Below, in pieces: positions 55,018-64,000 of a stretch of 64,000 bases of DNA. The DNA is taken from assembly GCF_902702915.1 (NCBI RefSeq), contig NZ_LR738849.1:3385001-3449000 (forward strand), read 5' to 3'. The position numbers and the translations under genes are program-made. Every line of letters begins with the position of its first letter. Position 1 is the stretch's first letter. Below the pieces are notes generated by a model that worked only from the letters and a program-made list of their open reading frames with translations, had not been told where the DNA came from and searched no databases. Source of the stretch: Desulfovibrio sp. 86. Lineage in GTDB: Bacteria; Desulfobacterota; Desulfovibrionia; Desulfovibrionales; Desulfovibrionaceae.

Positions 55018-56010
55018 GTGGCATCTCACAATCGTTCGCAACGGCCAGATACAAAACGCCCAGCATCACGCTCAGAATCACGTCCAGCATCCGGGGCCCA
55101 TAAAGATTTTTCGCGGACTTCGCGTGCTGACATAAACAAAGGGATCGCGCCTGAGCCATCATCACCAACAAACGTCAAAGCCTCTTCGCTGTCCAAGCCT
55201 GTTGCCCATGACCGTGAGGCTGCGGTTGGCGGAAAAGCCTCTGGTAAACCATCGCCTGCGTACAAATCTGATTCCGGTACAGAAAGCTCTATGCGTTTAA
55301 ATAAAGCCATTGCTGCTTCCGGGCTGTGCTCACGCCGTAAAGCTGATGAATTTATCCTTGCTGGTCGTGTTGTTGTTAACGGCGTGCCCGAGGTCAACCC
55401 CGGTCGTCAGGTACAGCCGAACGATGCTGTTGCCGTTGATGGCCGGTTGCTTAATGACGCGCAACATTTTTGCTACCTTATGCTTTACAAGCCAGTACAG
55501 GTGGTTTGTACCGTCAGTGACCCTGAGGGGCGCCCTACTGTTATGGACTATCTGCCGGAAGACGTGCGTAAGCTTCGCCTCTACCCTGTCGGACGTCTTG
55601 ATTACTTTTCGGAAGGATTACTGTTGCTGACCAATGATGGCCAGCTTGCCCAGCGTCTTACGCATCCCCGGCATCATCAGCCAAAAGTTTATGAAGTTCT
55701 TGTGCGCGGGGCTGTGCCCGGCGCGGCCTTGACTGCCATGCGCCGCGGCATGGTGCTGGCTGAAGGTGAAAAGCTCATGCCTGTGGAAGTGGACGCCCGA
55801 CCTGCTGCAAATGGAACTCTGATGCGCATGGTTCTGCATCAAGGGATCAACCGCCAGATTCGCCGCATGTGCCGCGATTTTGGACTGACCATTCTGCGTC
55901 TGAAACGCGTTGCACAGGGGCCACTGGAACTGGGGCGGCTTGCTCTGGGGGCGGCACGGCACCTGACCGCAGCGGAGGTCGCAGCTTTGAAAAAAAGTGT
56001 TGTACTATAA
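55018..56010 (+). CDS. RsuA/RluB-family pseudouridine synthase
   Basis: The 330-residue protein has an N-terminal Arg/Ser/Lys-rich disordered extension of about 95 residues, an S4 RNA-binding domain (about 98-145, MRLNKAIAASGLCSRRKADE) and the catalytic domain with the Asp in YPVGRLDYFSEGLLLLTNDG. The C-terminal motif NRQIRRMCRDFG is typical of the RsuA/RluB/RluE/RluF group, which modify uridines in rRNA. The start is GTG at 55018, preceded by AAGGAG at a good distance; the frame runs upstream to 54922 without a site. The target uridine cannot be read from sequence. Confidence 0.9.
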   Translation: MASHNRSQRPDTKRPASRSESRPASGAHKDFSRTSRADINKGIAPEPSSPTNVKASSLSKPVAHDREAAVGGKASGKPSPAYKSDSGTESSMRLNKAIAASGLCSRRKADEFILAGRVVVNGVPEVNPGRQVQPNDAVAVDGRLLNDAQHFCYLMLYKPVQVVCTVSDPEGRPTVMDYLPEDVRKLRLYPVGRLDYFSEGLLLLTNDGQLAQRLTHPRHHQPKVYEVLVRGAVPGAALTAMRRGMVLAEGEKLMPVEVDARPAANGTLMRMVLHQGINRQIRRMCRDFGLTILRLKRVAQGPLELGRLALGAARHLTAAEVAALKKSVVL

Positions 56011-56020
56011 AGAGGCTGAA

Positions 56021-56440
56021 ATGCGGAAGCTTATTCTGTGCTCTTTGATTGCTTTTGCCCTGTGCATCAACACTTCGGCCGCGTTCGGCGCAAGCGCACC
56101 AGACAAGGCAATGGAAGCGGCAAACACCTGGCTTGCCCTGGCCGACAAGGGCGATGCCCAGGCGACGTGGAATCAGGCTGCCGCAGCATTCAAAGCTGGC
56201 ATCGAGTTGAAGGAATGGGAAAAGACCCTGCCCAAAGCCCGGCAGCCTCTCGGCGCTGTCATACACAGAACAATATCGTCTTCAGAAACAACTGCGACGC
56301 TGCCTGGCGTTCCTGATGGCGAGTATGCGATTTTTCGTTTTCAAACAGGCTTTTCGCAGAAAAAAGAGGCAGTGGAGGCCTTGCTGATGCAAAAGGAAAA
56401 CGATGGCGTCTGGCGCACCATAGGCTACTTTATCAAGTAG
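56021..56440 (+). CDS. DUF4019-type exported protein
   Basis: The 139-residue protein has an N-terminal signal peptide (MRKLILCSLIAFALCINTSA, cleavage near AFG-A) and a mature domain with WLALADKGDAQATWNQAAAAF, VIHRTISSSETTATLPGVPD and IFRFQTGFSQKKEAVEALLM, a pattern of the DUF4019 family of small periplasmic proteins of unknown function. It lies 10 bp after the pseudouridine synthase gene and is probably co-transcribed. GAGG lies a few bases upstream of the ATG at 56021. Confidence 0.82.
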   Translation: MRKLILCSLIAFALCINTSAAFGASAPDKAMEAANTWLALADKGDAQATWNQAAAAFKAGIELKEWEKTLPKARQPLGAVIHRTISSSETTATLPGVPDGEYAIFRFQTGFSQKKEAVEALLMQKENDGVWRTIGYFIK

Positions 56441-56447
56441 CTCTCTT

Positions 56448-56477
56448 AAAAAAAATCCGGCTCCTTACGGAGCCGGG
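56448..56477 (-). terminator. pgm terminator
   Basis: On the minus strand CCGGCTCC and GGAGCCGG form a stem with loop GTAA, followed by eight or more Ts. It is 38 bp after the pgm stop and also lies close after the plus-strand DUF4019 gene, so it may serve both. Confidence 0.85.
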
Positions 56478-56514
56478 CTGGAAATATTCCCACAAAAACT
56501 GCCGCTTCTCTAGT

Positions 56515-58158
56515 TCATGATTTGAGCAGTCGATCCAGAAAATCGATGGCGTCCTTTTGCATGTGGGTCAAATGCTCTTCACCCTTAAAGCTTTCAGTGT
56601 ACACCTTGCAAATGGGTTCGGTTCCAGAGGGGCGCACCGCAAACCAGCCGTCAGCGCTGGAAACCTTTACGCCGCCTATGGGGGCGTCGTTGCCAGGCGC
56701 CCTGGTAATGACCTCCGTAACCGGCGAACCACCAAGTTCTTTCATGTCCACACTTTCTGGCGTCAGTGCCTTGAGCTTGGCACGCACCTGATCGTCGGCC
56801 GGAGCATCCAGCCGCTGGTACACGGGGCTGCCCAGCCGTGCGGTGAGCTTTTCATACAGCTCGCTGGGTGATGCCTGCTCAACTGCCATCATCTCGGCAG
56901 CCAGCAGACACATGAGGGGGCCATCCTTGTCGGTGCTCCAGGGGCTGCCGTCAAAGCACAGGAATGATGCCCCGGCGCTTTCTTCGCATCCAAGGCCGCA
57001 GCGGCCGCTCAGAAGATACGGCACAAACCACTTGAAGCCCACGGGCACTTCCACCACAGGACGTTTTACGTCCTGCCCCACCCTGTCCAGCAGGGCGCTG
57101 GTGACAAGCGTTTTGCCAATGCCGGCATCGGAGGGCCAGGCTTTGCGCGTACGGAAGAGATACCAGGCGGCTACTGACAAAAAATGGTTGGGGTTCATAA
57201 GTTCCTGACGGGTGACAATGCCATGGCGATCTGAATCGGGATCGCAGGCCACGGCCAGGTCAAAACGATCGCGCATGTGCAAAAGGCCGCTCATGGCATA
57301 GGGCGAAGAACAGTCCATGCGGATTTTACCGTCTTTGTCAAAAGGCACAAAGCGGAATGTAGGGTCCACCGCTTTGTTGACTACAGTAATATCAATTCCA
57401 TAGGTTTCAGCTATGGGTTCCCACATTTGCAGGCTCGCCCCGCCCAGAGGGTCCACGCCAAGGCGCAGCCCGGAAGCCGCAATGGCCTTCATGTCCAGAG
57501 CTTTGGGCAGGTCGGCAACATACGCGCCTATAAAGTCGTATTCTTCTACCAGCGGAGAGCTGAGCGCCGCGCGCAAATGGGTCAACTGTACGCCACGATT
57601 GCCTTTTTCAAGGTACGCATTGGCGTTTTTTTCGATCAGGTCGGTGACGTGCGTTTCTGCCGGGCCGCCGTGAGGCGGATTATATTTGAAGCCGCCGTCA
57701 CGAGGGGGATTATGTGAAGGAGTGATGACGATGCCGTCGGCCAGGGCCGTGGCCCGCCCGGCATTCCATCTCAGGATGGCGTGCGAGATTGCCGGGGTCG
57801 CTGTGTACATTCCCGCGTGAGCAATGCGCACCTGCACATTATTGGCCACCAGCACCTCAAGGGCCGAGCGAAAGGCCGCTTCTGACAGGGCATGGGTATC
57901 GCCTCCCAAAAAGAGCGGCCCGTCTATGCCATTGGCCTTGCGGTAGTCGCATACGGCTTGAGTGATGGCATAGATATGTTCTTCATTAAAGGTTTGCAGC
58001 AGCGAAGAGCCGCGATGCCCGGATGTGCCAAACGACACCCGCTGGGACGGAATGGTGGGATTGGGATATTCAGTAAAATAGGCGCTGACAAGAACAGGAA
58101 TATTTTCAAGGTCTTCCGGTGTAGGGAATTCTCCGGCCCTGGCATGGACTACAGGCAT
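56515..58158 (-). CDS. pgm: Phosphoglucomutase
   Basis: The 547-residue protein closely matches the bacterial alpha-D-glucose-specific phosphoglucomutase (about 546 residues). It has RVSFGTSGHRGSS near the N-terminus, the phosphoserine loop IVITPSHNPPRDGGFKYNPP, the metal loop DPDSDRHGI and the C-terminal phosphate-binding RPSGTEPICKVY. It interconverts glucose 1-phosphate and glucose 6-phosphate, linking glycolysis to nucleotide-sugar synthesis and to the glucokinase encoded in this window. GGAGG precedes the ATG at 58158; the ORF can start 8 codons earlier without such a site. Confidence 0.96.
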   Translation of the reverse strand: MPVVHARAGEFPTPEDLENIPVLVSAYFTEYPNPTIPSQRVSFGTSGHRGSSLLQTFNEEHIYAITQAVCDYRKANGIDGPLFLGGDTHALSEAAFRSALEVLVANNVQVRIAHAGMYTATPAISHAILRWNAGRATALADGIVITPSHNPPRDGGFKYNPPHGGPAETHVTDLIEKNANAYLEKGNRGVQLTHLRAALSSPLVEEYDFIGAYVADLPKALDMKAIAASGLRLGVDPLGGASLQMWEPIAETYGIDITVVNKAVDPTFRFVPFDKDGKIRMDCSSPYAMSGLLHMRDRFDLAVACDPDSDRHGIVTRQELMNPNHFLSVAAWYLFRTRKAWPSDAGIGKTLVTSALLDRVGQDVKRPVVEVPVGFKWFVPYLLSGRCGLGCEESAGASFLCFDGSPWSTDKDGPLMCLLAAEMMAVEQASPSELYEKLTARLGSPVYQRLDAPADDQVRAKLKALTPESVDMKELGGSPVTEVITRAPGNDAPIGGVKVSSADGWFAVRPSGTEPICKVYTESFKGEEHLTHMQKDAIDFLDRLLKS

Positions 58159-58236
58159 GACGTACCTCCGCTGTAATTGCAAATTAGCATAGGGGATTAG
58201 GGCTTGTCACGCGCGGGGCAGGCGGAAACTGGGCGC

Positions 58237-58268
58237 AAAAAAGGGGCCGCCCCGTTGAGGGCGACCCC
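58237..58268 (-). terminator. degP terminator
   Basis: On the minus strand GGGGTCGCCC and GGGCGGCCCC pair around a short loop, followed by six Ts. It is 30 bp beyond the degP stop. Confidence 0.85.
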
Positions 58269-58297
58269 GAAATCAAGGGTTGGCGGAATGACCGTCC

Positions 58298-59731
58298 CTA
58301 TTTACTGAGAGGCACAGTGCGGAAGGCAACATCACCACGCCGCGAAATTTGCAGCATGATGGCTCCGCGCTTGACTCCCTCCTCGTTCACAATTTTTGAC
58401 AGCGCTGCAGACGTGTTCACAGGCTTCAGGTTCGCCTTGAGAATCACGTCTCCGGGGCGCAGATCAGCCTCAGCGGCGGGCTTGTTGGCAGCCACATCCA
58501 CGATGAGCAGGCCTTCGTTCTTGTCGATCTTCATATCGCGGCGTTCGGCGTCATTCAAGGGGCGAACCGAAATGCCGAGCAACCCTTCGCTTTGTTTGGC
58601 TTCACCCTTGCTTCCGGCCGCAGCCTGGGAAGTGGACTGGCGTTCGCCCAGGGTCACCGTAAGATCCAAGGTCTTGCCGTCACGCCAGACCTTGATGACG
58701 GCCTGACTGCCGGGAGCTTTTTCGGCAATGGCGCGCAGCAGGGCTGAGGCGTCGTCGATATCCTTGCCGTCCACGGCCACAATTACGTCGCCGTCCTTCA
58801 TACCGCCCTTGGCCGCAGGCTCATTTTCCATAACGCTGCCGATAAGGGCGCCCTTGGCGTCCTTCATGCCCAAAGCCTTGGCCGCATTCTCTTCAACGTC
58901 CTGAATGGTCACGCCGATCCAGCCGCGGCTGACTTTTTTGCCGCTCTTGATCTGGTCGATAATTTTGGCGGCCATGTTGCTGGGGATGGCAAAGCCAATG
59001 CCCTGCCCGCTGGCAATAATGGCCGTATTGATGCCTACAACCTGTCCCTGCATGTTCAGCAGCGGGCCGCCACTGTTGCCGGGATTGATGGAGGCGTCAG
59101 TCTGAAGGAAATTGTCAAAAGGACCAGCGTGAATGTTACGGTTTTTGGCAGACAGAATGCCAGCAGTCACCGTGTGATCCAGACCAAAGGGGTTGCCAAT
59201 GGCCAGCAGCCATTCGCCGACATTCAGCTCGTCGGAATTGCCGAACACCAGAAACGGCAAATCTTTTTTGCCATCCATCTTCAGCAGGGCCAGATCTGTT
59301 TCTTCATCCGCCCCAATAAGGCTGGCCGTAAAAGATTCACTTTTACCGTTCTTTTGGTCCAGCGTAACCCGGATGACATCGGCATCGGCCACCACATGGT
59401 TGTTGGTGACTATATAGCCGTCAGAGGACACCAAAAAACCCGAGCCCAGCGATTTTTGCTTGGATTGGGGCCTTTTGCCATCGCGCCTGCCGCCAAACTG
59501 ATCAAAAAATTTATCAAATCCTGGAGGCATATTGCGGAACATCTCGCCGAAAAGTTCCTCAGAACCGCCACCACCACTGGTGGTCGTTTTTTCAGTATTG
59601 ATATTGACGACCGCAGGGCCGCTTTTGGCGGCCAGTTCGCTGAAGTCCGGCAGGTTTATTGCCTGGGCAAACTGGGCCGTCACCACAAAGGTAACGGCCA
59701 GAAGCCCAGTTAAACATCTTTTTATAAACAT
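58298..59731 (-). CDS. degP: Periplasmic serine protease Do (DegP/HtrA)
   Basis: The 477-residue protein starts with a signal peptide (CLTGLLAVTFVVTAQFAQA). The trypsin-like domain contains the triad His in IVTNNHVVADAD, Asp in ETDLALLKM and Ser in DASINPGNSGGPLL. Two PDZ domains follow (about 265-360 and 380-477), as in DegP/DegQ. It degrades or refolds damaged periplasmic proteins. The start is 14 bp after the rpsA stop, so it can be read from the rpsA transcript; a typical sigma-E promoter is not visible in that gap. Confidence 0.95.
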   Translation of the reverse strand: MFIKRCLTGLLAVTFVVTAQFAQAINLPDFSELAAKSGPAVVNINTEKTTTSGGGGSEELFGEMFRNMPPGFDKFFDQFGGRRDGKRPQSKQKSLGSGFLVSSDGYIVTNNHVVADADVIRVTLDQKNGKSESFTASLIGADEETDLALLKMDGKKDLPFLVFGNSDELNVGEWLLAIGNPFGLDHTVTAGILSAKNRNIHAGPFDNFLQTDASINPGNSGGPLLNMQGQVVGINTAIIASGQGIGFAIPSNMAAKIIDQIKSGKKVSRGWIGVTIQDVEENAAKALGMKDAKGALIGSVMENEPAAKGGMKDGDVIVAVDGKDIDDASALLRAIAEKAPGSQAVIKVWRDGKTLDLTVTLGERQSTSQAAAGSKGEAKQSEGLLGISVRPLNDAERRDMKIDKNEGLLIVDVAANKPAAEADLRPGDVILKANLKPVNTSAALSKIVNEEGVKRGAIMLQISRRGDVAFRTVPLSK

Positions 59732-59745
59732 GGAAAAACTCCTAG

Positions 59746-61215
59746 TTACTTGTTTTGCATAGCCTTATGCAAAGCTTGTGCCAGTGTGTTTATCCCGGTG
59801 TTTTCAGTAGCTCTGCCAAGATTGGCGTGCTGTTTCCAAGCCTTGTCGTCCACTGTTGACGAGGCATCGGCGCCTTCAGGGGCGAGGCTGATGCGGCGCG
59901 CAGCGGTATCGATATTTTGTACCATTAGGGTGACGCTGTCGCCCTTGTCCAATTTGCTGTACTGACCGGAATTTTTGGCGTTTTTGATGACGCCTGCTGG
60001 CAAAAGACCAGTAATGCCGGGTGCGAGCGCGATGAAAAGTCCATGCGGGCTACGCCCGTCAACCGTTCCTTGCACAAGTGATCCAGCTGCAAAGCGCTGA
60101 GCGGCGTCCTGCCAGGGGTCGCCCTCGGCTTCGCGCAAACTCAGTGAAATACGGCGGGATTCGCTGTTGATGTCTTTGATTTTCACGGCGACCGAGTCGC
60201 CAACTTGAACTATCTCTTCAGGTTTTGTGACACGTTTGGTCCACGACAGTTCAGAAATGTGCGCCAAACCTTCAATCCCAGGCAGGATTTCAACAAAAAC
60301 GCCAAAGGGGGCCAAGCGCACTACCCGCCCCTGCACAATAGTCCCGGCCTCAAGCTTCTGGTCCACATCCTGCCAGGGATCGCCCAGGGCCTGTTTGCGC
60401 GAAAGGGAGATGCGCACCTGCCCTTTATCATTTTTACTGATGGAGAGCACTTTGGCGCGCACAATGTCTCCCAGAGAAACAGCTTCGTCAGGAGCGCCAA
60501 CGCGCGACCAGGAAAGCTCTGAAAGATGGATCATGCCTTCAACGGCCGAATCCAGCTCCATAAAAGCGCCAAAAGGCGCGAAGCGTGTTATCTTGCCTTC
60601 AACGGTGTCGCCAACGTTGATTTTTTCAAGCAATACTTCAAGTTGCGCCTGCCGTTCACGGTCAAGAAGGGCCCTGTGGGAAACGACAATATTGCGCCCC
60701 CGGTTCTCAACCCTGATGACGAGGAACTGCAAGGTGCGTCCCACAAGAGAGTCCGCTTCTTCGGTGGCGGCAAGGCCAATCTGGCTGCCGGGACAGAATG
60801 CGGTTTTACCCATAACTTCAACAGAATAGCCGCCCTTGCAAGTGCCAGCGATGCGGCCTTCAACGGGCAAGCCCGCGTCGCGCGCTTCTTCCAGCGCAGC
60901 CACCCCGCTGCCGCTCATGGAGCGGGAAAGGCGGATTTCTTGTGATGAAACACCGATCACCCACGCTTCCACGGTGTCTCCAGGGCCCGCGGTTTCCTTG
61001 CCTTCAGCGTCAAGGATCTCTTTTCGTTCCATAATGCCGTCAACCTTAATGCCCACGTCAACAAACACGCTGTCGCCTGTAATGGCGATAACGGTGCCTG
61101 TCACTTTCTGGCCAGTCTGAAGACGGTGTCCAGAAGTTTCATGGGCTGCCAGCATGGCGGCAAAATCCTCAACGCCTTCCTCCTGCATGGAGGCCGCGAA
61201 CTTTTCCTCGGTCAT
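59746..61215 (-). CDS. rpsA: S1 RNA-binding protein (ribosomal protein S1-like)
   Basis: The 489-residue protein has five S1 motifs. Clear examples are GQKVTGTVIAITGDSVFVDV, GDTVEGKITRFAPFGAFMEL, GTIVQGRVVRLAPFGVFVEI and GSLVQGTVDGRSPHGLFIAL. S1 binds mRNA near the initiation site and helps the 30S subunit unwind it. E. coli S1 has six motifs and 557 residues; the five-motif form is common in other bacteria. A clear promoter lies upstream and degP follows after 14 bp. Confidence 0.9.
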   Translation of the reverse strand: MTEEKFAASMQEEGVEDFAAMLAAHETSGHRLQTGQKVTGTVIAITGDSVFVDVGIKVDGIMERKEILDAEGKETAGPGDTVEAWVIGVSSQEIRLSRSMSGSGVAALEEARDAGLPVEGRIAGTCKGGYSVEVMGKTAFCPGSQIGLAATEEADSLVGRTLQFLVIRVENRGRNIVVSHRALLDRERQAQLEVLLEKINVGDTVEGKITRFAPFGAFMELDSAVEGMIHLSELSWSRVGAPDEAVSLGDIVRAKVLSISKNDKGQVRISLSRKQALGDPWQDVDQKLEAGTIVQGRVVRLAPFGVFVEILPGIEGLAHISELSWTKRVTKPEEIVQVGDSVAVKIKDINSESRRISLSLREAEGDPWQDAAQRFAAGSLVQGTVDGRSPHGLFIALAPGITGLLPAGVIKNAKNSGQYSKLDKGDSVTLMVQNIDTAARRISLAPEGADASSTVDDKAWKQHANLGRATENTGINTLAQALHKAMQNK

Positions 61216-61259
61216 ATTTTCCTGCTCCTTAAAGCTGGGCTTATTTGCTCAAGTTGAAA

Positions 61260-61288
61260 ATTATACTTCATACGGTTGCAGAAAACAA
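61260..61288 (-). promoter_or_regulatory. rpsA promoter
   Basis: On the minus strand TTGTTT (61288-61283) and a consensus TATAAT (61265-61260) are 17 bp apart, about 45 bp upstream of the rpsA ATG, which is preceded by AAGGAG. Confidence 0.8.
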
Positions 61289-61457
61289 CGATGTTTTGCT
61301 TGCTCCGGCACAAAATTACTCAATTATATTAAGTTGATAAATTTTTTTTGAGGTTAAGGGTGGGTTGGTCGTGATCCGCGTCGGTCGGTTAGGGGCTGCT
61401 GGCCAGAGTCGGAGCAGGTTTCAACACTGCAATTGCCCGATGTTTCCCCTATATGTT

Positions 61458-61491
61458 AAAGGCCGCATCGCAGTCATGCGACACGGCCTTT
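61458..61491. terminator. Hairpin downstream of lolA
   Basis: AAGGCCG and CGGCCTT, with inner TCGCA/TGCGA, form a long interrupted stem ending in TTTT on the plus strand. It lies about 45 bp after the lolA stop and probably ends the ftsK-side transcript or separates it from rpsA. Confidence 0.6.
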
Positions 61492-61535
61492 TGCCTTGTC
61501 AGCTGTAGCTGGCCATAATTTTTACGAGGAGCGTG

Positions 61536-62213
61536 CTACTGGAACAGTTCTTTTTCTGGCACGGCGTGCTCAATGCGATCTTCAACTTCTATGCCTTTGG
61601 GTGGCGTAAAGGTAAAATCCGAAGCCTTCACATTCACATCAGGCGCGAAACTGGTGAAGCGGATTTCATTACTGTTTCCATAAAAATCCAGTATATTGGC
61701 TCTTTTGATGTATCCTGTGTCGGGTTCAACCCATATAATGGCCTCAACCATTTGCGGGGCTGGCTCCTTGGGAAAAAGGCGCAATTTGGCCAGGCCGTCT
61801 TCTTTGCCCTCGGATTTCACGTCAAAATCCTTTGTCAGGGCGGCCTGCCCCGTGATCACCTGAATAATGCTCCGTGAATCCTGCACCAGGGTTAGGGGAT
61901 AGCGGTACGCTATCCCTTCATCCGGCAGGTAGTTCCAGATTTCCTTACCAGTGACCACGAGGGTTTCCTCATGGGGCTTGGCCGTCTGCCAATTGATAAG
62001 CAGAGGTTTTTTGAACAGGAGTTTACCTTGTCGTTTTTCTACAGAACCGCTTTCCTTGTGTGTGAGGGTCTGTTCAAAGTCGGCTGAAAATGAGCCGGTT
62101 TTTTCGTATCGGGCCTGAATGGCCGCAGCCATATCAGCAGCGAATACCGGCGCGGCCGGAACTAGGGAAAAACTCAGGGTCAGGGCGACCACCAGTGCGC
62201 ATATCTTACGCAT
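61536..62213 (-). CDS. lolA: Outer-membrane lipoprotein carrier LolA
   Basis: The 225-residue protein has a signal peptide (MRKICALVVALTLSFSLVPA, ending near VFA-A) and a mature domain of the LolA beta-barrel type: FSADFEQTLTH, LLFKKPLLINWQ, KEIWNYLPDEGIAYRYPL and VEPDTGYIKRANILDFYGN. It shuttles lipoproteins from LolCDE to the outer membrane. The start at 62213 is chosen because the signal peptide begins there; the frame runs back to 62282, overlapping ftsK. It lies 65 bp after ftsK. Confidence 0.92.
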   Translation of the reverse strand: MRKICALVVALTLSFSLVPAAPVFAADMAAAIQARYEKTGSFSADFEQTLTHKESGSVEKRQGKLLFKKPLLINWQTAKPHEETLVVTGKEIWNYLPDEGIAYRYPLTLVQDSRSIIQVITGQAALTKDFDVKSEGKEDGLAKLRLFPKEPAPQMVEAIIWVEPDTGYIKRANILDFYGNSNEIRFTSFAPDVNVKASDFTFTPPKGIEVEDRIEHAVPEKELFQ

Positions 62214-62278
62214 ACAACCTCCACAGCCCACCAGGGCTTTGACCACATGGCAAGAAACTGTAGTAAGAATTTTTACTG

Positions 62279-64000
62279 TCATTTTACTACCGCGCGGGGC
62301 TTGCTGCCGTCCGCCGGGCCGATGATGCCGTCGTGTTCCAACTGCTCCACCAGGCGCGCTGCCCGGTTGAAGCCGATTTTAAAGCGGCGCTGTACCAGGG
62401 ATATGGAGGCTCGGCCCTGCTCGCTTACGAAAACCTGTACCTCGCCGTACAGCGGATCCTGAGCCGCATCGCCAGCCCCCCCACTTGCGCCCCCCATGGC
62501 GGCATCCAGCCCCCATTGGGCAAAATCCACTTTGTAGGATGGGCTTACGTGGCGTTTCCAGTGATTTACGACGTCCTGCACTTCCTCGTCACTCAGGAAG
62601 GGGCCGTGCAGGCGTTGCAGCCGTCCACCGCTGGGCTTGAACAGCATGTCCCCCCGGCCAAGAAGATGTTCGGCCCCCACCTGATCAAGGATGGTGCGCG
62701 AGTCATGCTTGGAGGTCACCTGGAAGGATATGCGGCAGGGAAAGTTTGCCTTGATCAGGCCAGTGACGACGTCCACGCTTGGCCTTTGCGTCGCCAGAAT
62801 CAGGTGGATGCCTGCGGCGCGAGCCAGCTGCGCCAGACGTACGATGCTGGTTTCCACCTCGCGGGCGGCCGTCATCATGAGGTCAGCGAGCTCGTCAATG
62901 ACAATGACCAGATAGGGCAAAGGCTCAAGGTCTAAAAAATCCGGAGGCAAATCGTTCTTGTAGGCGGCAAGTTTTTGATTAAAGCCCGCGACGTTGCGTA
63001 CGCCAAGACGCGCCATGGCCGCATAGCGGCGATCCATTTCATGAACGGCCCAGTCCAGAGCGTTCTTGGCCTCGCTCATTTCCGTGACAACAGGATGCAC
63101 CAAATGGGGTTCGTCCGCATAAACAGCCATCTCAATGCGCTTGGGATCGATAAGCAAGAGTTGCATGTCCTGCGGCTGGGTACGGTAGAGCAAACTGACG
63201 AGGATGCCATTAAGGCATACGCTTTTTCCCGCGCCTGTGGCTCCAGCCACAAGCAGGTGGGGCATGCGGGTCAGGTCGGCCATAAACGGCTTTCCGGCAA
63301 TATCTTTGCCAAGAATCATGGTCAGGGGGCCGCAACCGGTGCGAAAATCCTCGCAGGCGGCAAGTTCGCGAAAGTTTACGGTCTCGCGCTGCTCATTGGG
63401 GATTTCAATGCCAACGGTATCAGAGCCGGGAATGGGCGCCTGAATGCGAATGGCCACCGCCTTGAGCGCCAGCGCAAGGTCGTCGGTAAGGTTGGCTATG
63501 CGGCTCACGCGGATGCCAGGTGCCGGGCGAACTTCGAACATGGTAACCACCGGCCCGGGGGTTATGCGCACAAGTTCGCTTTGAATGTCAAAATCATTGA
63601 GGCAGGCCATGAGAGTCTGCCCTCTGGCCTGAAGATCTTCACGGCTGAGCCCGCCCGCCTGAGGCGATGGCGGAGCCAGCAGGTCAAGGCCGGGAAGCGG
63701 GATGGCCGCCTTTTTGCGAAATGGCGCGGTAATTTTGCCCACAAGTCCGGTCTTTGAGGACGGTTCCTGGACGCGAGACGCGGCATGTCCGTCCTTGGCC
63801 GTAGACGGCGCGGATGCAGCCTCGCTGTGCATGTCGTCTGTGGTGTTGACGTAATCATCAGCAGTGGGTTCGTCGTGAGACGACTGGGCCGCTGAAGGAG
63901 CCTTGCCGGAGCGGCTTGCTCCCTTTACCAGCGGCTGACCATTCAGGTCCTGCGCGACTGCGAATGGATCGTCTTCATGATCTTCACTTGCGGACACAAG
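62279..64000 (-). CDS. ftsK: DNA translocase FtsK, C-terminal portion (5' end outside window)
   Basis: At least 573 codons are present and the frame is open at the window edge. An acidic/Pro-rich linker is followed by the alpha/beta motor: VRITPGPVVTMFEVRPAPG, Walker A VAGATGAGKSVCLNG, YLVIVIDELADLMMTA (Walker B) and LATQRPSVDVVTGLIKAN. The C-terminal winged-helix gamma domain (DPLYGEVQVFVSEQ..., ending KPRAVVK) reads KOPS sequences. FtsK pumps chromosomal DNA through the septum and activates XerCD at dif. The N-terminal membrane domain lies outside. A GTG at 63997 is not taken as the start. Confidence 0.95.
   Translation of the reverse strand, partial: LVSASEDHEDDPFAVAQDLNGQPLVKGASRSGKAPSAAQSSHDEPTADDYVNTTDDMHSEAASAPSTAKDGHAASRVQEPSSKTGLVGKITAPFRKKAAIPLPGLDLLAPPSPQAGGLSREDLQARGQTLMACLNDFDIQSELVRITPGPVVTMFEVRPAPGIRVSRIANLTDDLALALKAVAIRIQAPIPGSDTVGIEIPNEQRETVNFRELAACEDFRTGCGPLTMILGKDIAGKPFMADLTRMPHLLVAGATGAGKSVCLNGILVSLLYRTQPQDMQLLLIDPKRIEMAVYADEPHLVHPVVTEMSEAKNALDWAVHEMDRRYAAMARLGVRNVAGFNQKLAAYKNDLPPDFLDLEPLPYLVIVIDELADLMMTAAREVETSIVRLAQLARAAGIHLILATQRPSVDVVTGLIKANFPCRISFQVTSKHDSRTILDQVGAEHLLGRGDMLFKPSGGRLQRLHGPFLSDEEVQDVVNHWKRHVSPSYKVDFAQWGLDAAMGGASGGAGDAAQDPLYGEVQVFVSEQGRASISLVQRRFKIGFNRAARLVEQLEHDGIIGPADGSKPRAVVK

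Overview
The window looks like part of a Desulfovibrio chromosome, probably close to D. desulfuricans. The best evidence is a bacterioferritin gene followed by a C-X4-C (type II) rubredoxin gene, an arrangement described for D. desulfuricans ATCC 27774. A PerR-like Fur regulator, a large soluble chemosensory cluster, rpsA-degP, and a tmRNA whose tag ends YAYAA are consistent with this. Assignment is from reading alone; no database search was run.

Layout. 1-1536: 3' end of a 23S rRNA gene, 5S rRNA and a terminator, then a decayed second 5S copy (1837-1919). 2117-4943 (minus): an operon of polysaccharide deacetylase, alkaline-phosphatase-type hydrolase and DMT permease. 5159-14255 (plus): an envelope-glycan block with a GT4 transferase, an unknown anchored protein, a membrane GT2, a MacB/FtsX-type permease, a one-chain ABC-ATPase/GT4 fusion, hldE and glucokinase. 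15329-16803 (plus): perR-like gene, bfr and rubredoxin. 16804-17302: hairpins and the first copy of a dispersed repeat. 17303-18546 (minus): rhomboid protease and rpmB.

18758-28624 (minus) is a chemosensory operon: cheB, HEAT-repeat protein, cheR with a Phe-rich disordered N-terminus, parA-type ATPase, cheW with an N-terminal extension, cheY, and a CheA with three Hpt-like domains, the third lacking its histidine. 28754-32543 lies between tRNA-Pro(CGG) and tRNA-Leu(CAA) and looks like an old insertion: a putative AbiC-type phage-defence gene, a DASS-type permease and an integrase scrap abutting the tRNA-Leu. glpK, a double-ACT protein and tatA follow.

35433-45106 (minus) is a giant VCBS/RTX adhesin gene (about 2,817 codons when reconstructed) split by a 1,213-bp IS481-type element with 27-bp imperfect inverted ends and a 7-bp target duplication; precise excision restores the frame. 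45107-48715 is repeat-rich: an AT-rich gap, a small ORF, the second dispersed repeat, palindromes, an IS200/IS605 element with a frameshifted tnpA between 40-bp direct repeats, and a possible 14-residue peptide gene. From 48716 to the end the content is mostly housekeeping: ssrA, recN, two Dpp/Opp-type permeases, an RdgC-like pair, an RsuA-type pseudouridine synthase, a DUF4019 protein, pgm, degP, rpsA, lolA and the C-terminal part of ftsK.

The strongest candidates for something new are the ABC-ATPase/glycosyltransferase fusion paired with a MacB-like permease, and the CheR carrying a nucleoporin-like Phe-rich tail in a ParA-containing array. The duplicated start site in front of the perR-like gene, which creates a seven-codon upstream ORF, is a compact regulatory oddity.
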